Origin: Desulfotomaculum sp.
GTDB lineage: Bacteria; Bacillota; Desulfotomaculia; Desulfotomaculales; Nap2-2B
Direction of reading: 5' to 3'
DNA: 19,434 bases
NCBI GenBank assembly: GCA_003513005.1
Contig: DOTD01000094.1
Location: 1 to 19,434 of the forward strand
Part shown: positions 13,672 through 19,434 of the stretch, piece after piece
How the letters are laid out: every line of letters begins with the position of its first letter
How positions within the stretch are numbered: the first letter of the stretch is position 1
Notes under the pieces: model-generated
Database searches by the model: none
What the model was told of the DNA's origin: nothing
The model's input: only the letters and a program-made list of their open reading frames with translations
Position numbers and translations under genes: made by a program

Positions 13672-16080
13672 ATGAGTTCCAATTTAAAACTACTTCCGTT
13701 GCTGCCTTTGAGGGGAGCTTTGGTTTTTCCCTACATGGTTATTCATCTTGACGTAGGCCGGGAAAAATCAATCCAGGCCGTTGAGGAAACCATGCTCAGG
13801 GACAGAATAATCTTTTTGGCTACCCAGAAGGAAGCGCAAGTTGACGATCCAGGCGAAAATGATATCTTCTTGACGGGTACCGTAGCTGAGCTCAAGCAAA
13901 TTTTAAAGTTGCCCGGTGGTACAATCAGGGTATTGGTCGAGGGGATGTCCAGGGGAAAAATCAGAAGATTCATCTCCGGCGAACCTTACTTAAGAGTCGA
14001 AGTTGAAGAGTATCCCGGCGAACATGAAAAAACGCCGGAAATTGAAGCCCTGATGCGCAACCTGGTCTACCAGTTTGAACAATATGTGAAGCTATCCAAG
14101 CGCGTACCCCCGGAAATGGCGGTCACCGTGGTTAACATGGAGGAACCGGGGCGGCTTGCAGATGTTATCGCCTCACACCTTACCCTGCGCATCGAGGATA
14201 AGCAGCAGATCCTCGAAGATGTTGACATTGTTGAAAGACTTGACAAGCTGTGCGCGTTTGTCGCACGGGAACTTGAAATTGTTGAACTTGAGCGCAAGAT
14301 AAACATACGCGTCAAAAAACAGATGGAAAAGACCCAAAAAGAATACTACCTGCGGGAACAGATCAAAGCAATCCAACGGGAGCTCGGCGAAAAGGACGAG
14401 CGTATGGCGGAGGCGGAAGAATACCGCCAAAAGATCGCTGAGGCCAAACTTCCCAAGGAAGTTGAGGAGAAAGCCCTCAAAGAAGTTGAAAGACTAGAAA
14501 AGATGCCTCCCATGGCCGCTGAATCCACCGTCACCCGCAATTACCTTGACTGGCTGGTTACACTGCCGTGGAGCAAGAGTACGCATGACCGTCTGGATAT
14601 AAACCTGGCGGAAGAAATTCTGGATGAAGATCATTACGGATTGAAAAACGTCAAGGAGCGGATCCTCGAGTACTTGGCCATCCGCAAGCTTTCCAAGGAC
14701 CTGAAAGGCCCCATCCTCTGCTTTGTAGGACCGCCGGGCGTGGGTAAAACCTCCCTTGGAAAATCAATTGCCAGGGCGATCGATCGCAAGTTCGTCCGCA
14801 TCTCCCTGGGCGGGGTGCGTGACGAGGCTGAAATCAGAGGCCACAGGCGCACTTACGTGGGGGCATTGCCGGGCAGAATCATCCACGGGATGCGCAACGC
14901 AGGCTCCAAAAACCCCGTCTTTCTGATGGATGAGGTTGACAAAATGAGCGTCGACTTCAGGGGCGACCCGTCGGCTGCCCTGCTGGAAGTCCTTGATCCG
15001 GAGCAGAACAACAGCTTCAGCGACCATTACATTGAATTGCCGTTTGACCTTTCCAATGTAATGTTCATCACCACGGCCAATATACAGTACAACATTCCCA
15101 GGCCGCTGCTGGACCGTATGGAATTGATTACGCTGTCCGGATACACCGAGGAGGAGAAAGTCCAGATTGCCGTACGCCACCTTCTGCCCAAGCAGCTTAA
15201 AGAACACGGCCTCACCCAGGAAATGCTGGTTGCTTCCGAGAACACAATCAGGAAGATAATCAGGGAATATACGAGGGAGAGCGGCGTCCGCAACCTGGAA
15301 CGCCAGCTGGCGGCCGTCTGCCGGAAAGCCGCCAAGCAGATTGTTACGAAGAACCTGAAAAAAGTCAGGGTTACGCCACAAAACTTGACCCAATTCCTGG
15401 GGACTCCGAAATACCGCTACGGGGTCATCGACACAGAAGATCAGGTAGGCATGGCCACCGGCCTTGCCTGGACCGAGGTCGGCGGAGAGACTTTAAATAT
15501 CGAGGTTACCTTGTACAAGGGAACCGGCCGCCTCACGTTAACGGGTAAGCTCGGCGACGTGATGAAGGAGTCCGCCCAGGCAGGGTATAGCTTTGTGCGT
15601 AGCCGCGCAGACAAACTGGGCATTGAAGCCGACTTCTTCGAGAAGCACGATATCCACGTGCATATACCCGAGGGAGCTATTCCCAAAGACGGGCCTTCGG
15701 CTGGGATTACCATGGCCTGCGCCCTTGCTTCCGCCCTGACGGGCCGGAAGGTAAGGCACGAAGTGGCCATGACTGGCGAAGTCACCTTAAGAGGCAGGGT
15801 GCTGCCGATCGGCGGCCTCAAGGAGAAAGTCCTTGCCGCTCACCGGGCTGGAATAAAGAAAATCCTCGTGCCGGTGGAAAACAAGAAAGACCTTGATGAT
15901 GTGCCCGTAAATATCAAAAACAAGCTGGAATTTGTCTATGTGGAAAGCATGGATGAGGTACTTGAGGAAGCGCTGCTGGAAGATAAAATAGAAGAAGAGC
16001 CGGTTAACATGAACAACCTTCCGGCAATAATAGATGATATAGCTTACCAACCCGAAAGGGGACCTCAGGTATACTCATGA
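13672..16080 (+). CDS. lon: ATP-dependent protease La (LonA)
   Basis: This cytoplasmic AAA+ protease removes damaged and regulatory proteins. At 802 residues it is full length. It shows the N-terminal substrate domain (about 8-200), a coiled-coil stretch (200-280), Walker A GPPGVGKT (353-360), Walker B VFLMDE (416-421), sensor-1 N470 and arginine finger R482. The proteolytic domain has catalytic serine S676 in KDGPSAG and lysine K719 in GGLKEK. The start follows an AAGGGAG site at normal spacing. Its last codons overlap ysxC in an ATGA junction. Upstream are the weak terminator of lonB and a possible promoter, so it may be transcribed both with lonB and on its own. No defects are visible. Confidence 0.96.
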   Translation: MSSNLKLLPLLPLRGALVFPYMVIHLDVGREKSIQAVEETMLRDRIIFLATQKEAQVDDPGENDIFLTGTVAELKQILKLPGGTIRVLVEGMSRGKIRRFISGEPYLRVEVEEYPGEHEKTPEIEALMRNLVYQFEQYVKLSKRVPPEMAVTVVNMEEPGRLADVIASHLTLRIEDKQQILEDVDIVERLDKLCAFVARELEIVELERKINIRVKKQMEKTQKEYYLREQIKAIQRELGEKDERMAEAEEYRQKIAEAKLPKEVEEKALKEVERLEKMPPMAAESTVTRNYLDWLVTLPWSKSTHDRLDINLAEEILDEDHYGLKNVKERILEYLAIRKLSKDLKGPILCFVGPPGVGKTSLGKSIARAIDRKFVRISLGGVRDEAEIRGHRRTYVGALPGRIIHGMRNAGSKNPVFLMDEVDKMSVDFRGDPSAALLEVLDPEQNNSFSDHYIELPFDLSNVMFITTANIQYNIPRPLLDRMELITLSGYTEEEKVQIAVRHLLPKQLKEHGLTQEMLVASENTIRKIIREYTRESGVRNLERQLAAVCRKAAKQIVTKNLKKVRVTPQNLTQFLGTPKYRYGVIDTEDQVGMATGLAWTEVGGETLNIEVTLYKGTGRLTLTGKLGDVMKESAQAGYSFVRSRADKLGIEADFFEKHDIHVHIPEGAIPKDGPSAGITMACALASALTGRKVRHEVAMTGEVTLRGRVLPIGGLKEKVLAAHRAGIKKILVPVENKKDLDDVPVNIKNKLEFVYVESMDEVLEEALLEDKIEEEPVNMNNLPAIIDDIAYQPERGPQVYS

Positions 16081-16667
16081 AAGTGCTCCAGGCTGGTTTT
16101 CAAATTTCAGCCGGTAAATTAGATCAATGCCCGGCAGGGACTGAACTCGAAATAGCCCTTGCCGGGCGTTCCAATGTCGGCAAATCTTCCCTCCTGAACA
16201 AACTGGTTGGCAGAAACAACCTGGCCAGGACCAGCGGGACCCCGGGCCGGACGCAGACAATCAATTTTTACTTGATCAACAAAAGTTTCTACCTTGTGGA
16301 TCTACCGGGGTACGGGTTTGCCAGGGCGCCTCAGGAGGCAAGGGCCCACTGGGGCCACCTGGTGGAAAGTTACCTCAAGGGAAGAAAACAGCTCTGCGGC
16401 ATTATCCAAATCGTCGACATACGGCACAACCCCACAATACTGGACCACCAGCTTTTTGAGTGGCTGCGTTTCTACAGCATCCCCCATGCGATAGTAGCCA
16501 CAAAATCCGATAAACTCTCCCGTTCGCAGGCAATCAGGCAGGAAAAAACAATCCGCCAAGATCTTGCCATAGCCGGTGAAACCCCTCTGATTATTTTTTC
16601 CGCAAAAACAGGCCGGGGGAAAGATCAGCTTTGGGACCTGATCGAAACCTGGATGATACCCTCCTAG
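16077..16667 (+). CDS. ysxC: Ribosome-assembly GTPase YsxC/EngB
   Basis: This essential GTPase is needed for assembly of the large ribosomal subunit. The 196-residue protein shows G1 GRSNVGKS (30-37), the G2 region around GRTQTINFY (57-65), G3 DLPG (75-78), G4 TKSD (142-145) and G5 SAK (175-177), the full TrmE-Era-EngA family set. The ATG overlaps the lonA stop, so it is translationally coupled, matching the lonA-ysxC pair of Bacillus and Clostridia. In Bacillus the next genes are the heme genes from hemA onward. Here they are absent, and a repeat region and a damaged insertion element follow. Confidence 0.95.
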   Translation: MKVLQAGFQISAGKLDQCPAGTELEIALAGRSNVGKSSLLNKLVGRNNLARTSGTPGRTQTINFYLINKSFYLVDLPGYGFARAPQEARAHWGHLVESYLKGRKQLCGIIQIVDIRHNPTILDHQLFEWLRFYSIPHAIVATKSDKLSRSQAIRQEKTIRQDLAIAGETPLIIFSAKTGRGKDQLWDLIETWMIPS

Positions 16668-16681
16668 GCAAGTAGCATAGG

Positions 16682-16737
16682 CAAGTAGGGACGGTTCTTG
16701 CTTGCTTCTTCCATAGCCCAAGTAGGGACGGTTCTTG
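16682..16737 (+). repeat. Pair of 19-bp direct repeats CAAGTAGGGACGGTTCTTG
   Basis: CAAGTAGGGACGGTTCTTG occurs at 16682-16700 and again at 16719-16737, 18 bases apart, 15 bases after the ysxC stop. Each copy begins CAAG and ends CTTG, so it can form a small hairpin. This looks like a dispersed extragenic repeat of the REP type; I recall similar strings in Desulfotomaculum-like genomes, but cannot check here. Confidence 0.8.
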
Positions 16738-16740
16738 AAG

Positions 16741-16947
16741 GGATCAATCGGAAGTTTTGCGAAGAAAAAGGGCTCAAATATCAGGTGTCAGCCGATAGTT
16801 GAGCCTTTAACAATCCCAATATAGAAAGATGCACACAAAATTTTCGATTGGCCCAGAAGAACGAAGTCGCGCACACTGCAGAGTTATGGGATTTCATTTT
16901 TTTATTCTTGGTTATTGATATTTGATTTTCCCGATATTTATCATATC
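16741..16947. other. Non-coding, decayed sequence between the repeat pair and the insertion element
   Basis: There is no intact gene. On the plus strand 16742-16801 reads as a short open stretch ending in KFCEEKGLKYQVSADS and a stop, without a start codon. It could be the tail of a lost gene. The rest is AT-rich with no clear promoter, operator or terminator. Confidence 0.4.
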
Positions 16948-16971
16948 TTGACAGTATAAACTTTTCATCAA

Positions 16972-18416
16972 TCAGGCTGCATCTCGATACCGTTCAGTAA
17001 AGGTGTTGCGTTTCTTAGCCGAAATTATTGCATAAATCGCTGTATTACTGAAATCGTGGAAATTATGAAAGAAGCTTTCCTGGATGACCGACATCACCGT
17101 CTCTTCGGAAGGGACCTCGGAGGTATAGGTTCTGAGCCATCCCCGGTAACCCTTCCAGATAATCTGCTCGTATTTGAGCGCCAGCAGTTGCAGGATACCG
17201 GTGGCAATGCAGCCGAAGTTCACAAACGATTCAATCGCCCTGACAGTCTTGACGATATTAGTCTTGCTCTTTGCGTCGGTTACGGAATCCAGGTCTGAAT
17301 GTCCACGGCTGTTTCTTTTCGGCCATGCCTTGGACCAAAAGTGATAACAGAAGGAACCGATCAGGAGTTTTAACATCTTCAAGCAGACTTCGACCTTGAA
17401 GCGATAACCGTAGGCGGTGATGATCGAGATAGGGTCGAGCATTGGATCCGAGCACATCAGGATGAATTTCTCGGAGCCGTCGATCACCAGCACAAAACGC
17501 ACCTTATCCTTGATGGGCTTCCAGATAAGATCAAGGCACAGACAGGAGACGTACTTCTTTTTGCCGTAGGTTACCACTCCTACTTGCTGGAACTCGCTGC
17601 GTCTTGAGCGGAATACTTCTGCCAGAATCACTTTCTTACCATAGAGAGGGGGCTGCCCGCGGCGTTTGGGTTTTTGTTCAGGTTCTTCGAAGGCAACCGC
17701 GTTGCCCTTGGCCCTGGTGACCAGATGCAGCAGCCTCTTGCCATCGGAGTCCACAAGGTCCTTAATCGTCAGAAAGGCTGGCTTTGCCGCAAAGTAGGCG
17801 TCCAAAACCAGGATGCACTTCTTGTCGAGATTCCTGACCAGATTGCAGGCCATGTTCGCCATGGAAGTGATGATACTGACCTTCACTGTTTCACCGGATG
17901 ATTCGGGATCATCAATGCTCTGGAACTCTTTGATCTTTTGCATGCCCTCGTGGATCTCGGCGGCCATTGGCACGCAAAACTGTTTTTTCGCCGAACCAGC
18001 CAGGATGCCCAGTACTCCATGGTGATGGCCGAAGATGTATTCGGCCTTACCGGAGTTGGCCGAATCCTGATGTAGATTTTTTACGCCCGCATCTTTTTGG
18101 CCTCTTTGGACACCTTGATGCCGTCGCCTATGACGACGAGGTAGTCGCCTATGGTAATCATGGGAAATTGCTCTTTCACGATCTTCGACCAGCAAAGCTG
18201 TAAATCCGCTAGTGTCCAGGATGAGGTCCTGAAGAAGTTCAAGCAAGAAAGATAGAGTCTCGGTTCCAGGCCCAGCCAGCGGATCAGGGAGGTGATACCG
18301 TGCTGATCAAGCCTGACCAGTAGGCCGAAGATGATCACCACAAACCAGGAGAATGCGGCCTTCCTCGTAAAACAGCGTTCAAACCGGGCGAGGATATCGC
18401 TGATCTCACTAATCAT
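16972..18416 (-). pseudogene. DDE transposase (IS4-superfamily type), frameshifted
   Basis: This cut-and-paste transposase is split into two frames. The first part (18416-18081, 111 residues) holds the first catalytic aspartate in VVIGDGIKVSKEAKKM (D98) and ends at a stop. The rest continues from about 18090 in the -1 frame to 16972, with the second aspartate in CILVLDAYFAA and the catalytic glutamate in RFKVEVCLKML, next to the typical YHFWSKAW segment. At the break the DNA reads ATGCGGGCGTA. Adding one C gives ATGCCGGGCGTA and restores the KKMPGVK motif known from this transposase group, so a one-base deletion is the best explanation. The start follows AGGTGGTGGGATC, 17 bases after the HTH gene stop. 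All three catalytic acids remain. The first 50 residues in the second frame (from 18246) are not real protein. Confidence 0.85.
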
Positions 18417-18433
18417 GATCCCACCACCTGCCT

Positions 18434-18733
18434 TTAAGAAAGAGCGAAGGTGTTGGGAGCGGTTCTTGTAAACTGTTTACCCTGACTAATCTTCTTAGCA
18501 AGGTACGACGCTACAGAGTCCCGGTCCAGCGTTACGTCATAATCTCTCTCGGCAATCTTGATGATGTCCGAGATATGAAGCGGTTTACCTGCTTTCTTAA
18601 GTATGGTTTCGACGATCCTTAGCTTATACGTGCGTGGTGTCTTGGCTGGTCTGTTTCGGATTCTCTTGATTTCCTCTAGTGTCAACTCGGCTATACTCTG
18701 CTGATAATCAAGGAAACGATCAAAGTCGTCCAT
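18434..18733 (-). CDS. Small HARE-HTH domain protein preceding the transposase
   Basis: This is a 99-residue, probably cytoplasmic DNA-binding protein. Residues 38-98 resemble the HARE-HTH winged-helix domain found in the RNA polymerase delta subunit and in some nucleases. The ILKKAGKPLHISDII stretch, the SVASYLAKKI helix and the C-terminal FTRTAPNTFAL strand fit that pattern. The N-terminal 37 residues are acidic to basic and probably helical. It lies 17 bases ahead of the transposase gene on the same strand, behind a GTGGAGGCGC site and a TTGACG/TATCCT promoter. It is likely an accessory or regulatory gene of the insertion element, though a chromosomal gene read through by chance is possible. 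Function is inferred from domain likeness only. Confidence 0.7.
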   Translation of the reverse strand: MDDFDRFLDYQQSIAELTLEEIKRIRNRPAKTPRTYKLRIVETILKKAGKPLHISDIIKIAERDYDVTLDRDSVASYLAKKISQGKQFTRTAPNTFALS

Positions 18734-18757
18734 GGTGCGCCTCCACTTTTTAAGTTA

Positions 18758-18786
18758 AGGATACACCCTTAAGGTTGGCACGTCAA
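18758..18786 (-). promoter_or_regulatory. Promoter of the HARE-HTH/transposase unit
   Basis: On the minus strand TTGACG (18786-18781) and TATCCT (18763-18758) are separated by 17 bases, ending 24 bases before the HARE-HTH start. The -35 box overlaps the TGA stop of the PIN-domain gene upstream. Confidence 0.5.
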
Positions 18787-19299
18787 TACTTTAGTTCCAC
18801 ATTACTTACATATTTATTGACCACTACATCAGGAATAACAACGGCTAGGTAACGTACGTCTTTGCCAGAGAACTTTTTACTCTCAAGTTCTACAGAATCA
18901 TATAGTTTTTTGTCTGCTGTCCAATATTCACAGATTTCACCCGTTATCTCCGTTATAACTTCGGCAACGGCCAGAAATGATGAATCATAGAGTGTCGGCA
19001 TATTGAGGCTGCAGCTAATTTTCCAGGCTTTATCAGCTATAATTTCGTCAGAGAGGTATATTATCCCGGGGTATTGCCTGAATTCAAACCATAGGTCGTC
19101 TGCTTCCTGTGCTGTTAGGTTATTTCTGCCGCAGATTTTTCTAAGTACGCTTCCGGCCTCGGCCCATGCAAATGGGGGAAGTGCAATTATTTGCTGCTTA
19201 AGTAACACACTCTCCAGCAGGGCTAAAGCTGCTTCCGTATCTTTTTCTTCAATTAAGGTTTTTATCAGGACGGAAGTATCTAGACATATATGATTCCAC
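18783..19299 (-). pseudogene. PIN-domain ribonuclease, VapC-like toxin, start out of frame
   Basis: This matches a VapC-type toxin that cleaves RNA with magnesium held by four acids. The frame from 19322 to 18783 reads ICLDTSVLIKTLIEE at its start (first Asp), then AWAEAGSVLRK (Glu), MPTLYDSSFLAVAE (Asp) and YWTADKKLYDSV (Asp), so all the PIN residues are present. Yet no ATG, GTG or TTG precedes the first Asp in this frame after the upstream TGA at 19325-19323. A GTG at 19299-19297 lies one base out of frame: GTG-G-AATCAT. Removing one G would give a normal start. The first in-frame start, a GTG at 19208, would drop the first catalytic Asp. A short frame overlapping the toxin start ends in HFRSGIIYV and a stop at 19280, which could be the tail of an antitoxin gene, but no full antitoxin is seen. 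A sequencing error could also explain the break. Confidence 0.6.
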
Positions 19300-19322
19300 T
19301 GCGAAAATGGGCGTTTTTCTTT

Positions 19323-19434
19323 TCATTTGCCCATTCATGAAAAACTGACTGGAATAATCAACCATCTAAATGTCCATTATTTCGCCTACCATTACGGTTT
19401 TACGCCAGAATTGTGGGTATTATCCTTTATATTA
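19323..19434. other. Right edge, no intact gene
   Basis: This is AT-rich sequence with short open stretches only. On the minus strand it is where an antitoxin gene for the PIN-domain toxin would be expected, but stops occur in all three frames, for example TAG and TGA around 19360-19370. I see no supported feature. Confidence 0.3.

Larger units (their letters stand above)
16948..18786 (-). mobile_element. Insertion-sequence-like unit: HARE-HTH gene plus DDE transposase, ends uncertain
   Basis: Two adjacent minus-strand genes, a small helix-turn-helix protein and a DDE transposase, form one unit with a promoter at its right edge (TTGACG and TATCCT, 17 bases apart, at 18786-18758). Both possible ends start TTGAC when read inward (16948-16952 on plus, 18786-18782 on minus), with only loose similarity after that. 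No target-site duplication is visible. The outer limits are therefore tentative, while the coding content is secure. The transposase is frameshifted, so the copy is probably inactive on its own. Confidence 0.45.

Noticed and set aside
14764..15393. Minus-strand open frame of 209 residues inside lonA
   Set aside because: It lies wholly within the conserved lonA AAA+ domain, shows no recognisable domain, and is a shadow of GC-rich codons.
18081..18100. Programmed -1 frameshift in the transposase
   Set aside because: The run CCAAAAAG is not in the A-AAA-AAG phase needed, and the shift lies after ATG, where adding one C restores the known KKMPGVK motif. A deletion is simpler.
16948..18786. Clear terminal inverted repeats and target duplication of the insertion element
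   Set aside because: The two ends share only TTGAC and loose similarity beyond it; flanking bases (CATATC and TACTTT) do not match.

Overview
The window looks like a chromosomal piece of a low-to-moderate GC Gram-positive bacterium of the Clostridia. The order lonB-lonA-ysxC is the Firmicutes arrangement, solute-binding proteins carry lipoprotein signals, starts are often GTG or TTG behind strong Shine-Dalgarno sequences, and the arsenate reductase is of the thioredoxin-type Gram-positive class. A Peptococcaceae-like host (Pelotomaculum/Desulfotomaculum relatives) is my guess from the overall flavour and from the short dispersed repeats. It is inference, not proof.

Layout. (1) 1-5447, plus strand: a tight operon with a FecCD-type permease (5' end broken), a FecE-type ATPase, a lipoprotein chelate-binding protein, a class I methyltransferase, a radical SAM protein whose C-terminal third resembles the C-terminal lobe of the binding protein, and a small protein with ten cysteines at every second position. 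This is the most unusual part of the window. I read it as a candidate system that makes or handles a metal chelate or a modified Cys-rich peptide, linked to its own uptake transporter. (2) 5448-5728: repeats, then a good promoter with an inverted repeat over its predicted start. (3) 5729-8726: a zinc/manganese-type uptake operon (znuA-znuC-znuB) followed by a Fur-family regulator, probably Zur. (4) 8884-9288, minus: arsenate reductase. (5) 9289-9683: a non-coding stretch with a plus-strand promoter followed by a nested set of inverted repeats, a candidate structured RNA. (6) 9684-11605, minus: two tandem pstS-like phosphate-binding lipoproteins, each with its own leader region and no pstCAB in view. 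A possible Pho box lies upstream of the first. (7) 11783-16667, plus: lonB, lonA and the ribosome-assembly GTPase ysxC/engB. (8) 16668-18786: a short dispersed repeat pair, decayed sequence, and an insertion-sequence-like unit on the minus strand in which a HARE-HTH protein precedes a DDE transposase broken by a one-base deletion. (9) 18783-19299, minus: a PIN-domain (VapC-like) toxin whose start is out of frame with the rest.

Themes: metal and oxyanion homeostasis (chelated metal, zinc, phosphate, arsenate) on the left, protein quality control and ribosome assembly in the middle, and a mobile or decaying right end where the usual conserved neighbourhood downstream of ysxC is interrupted.
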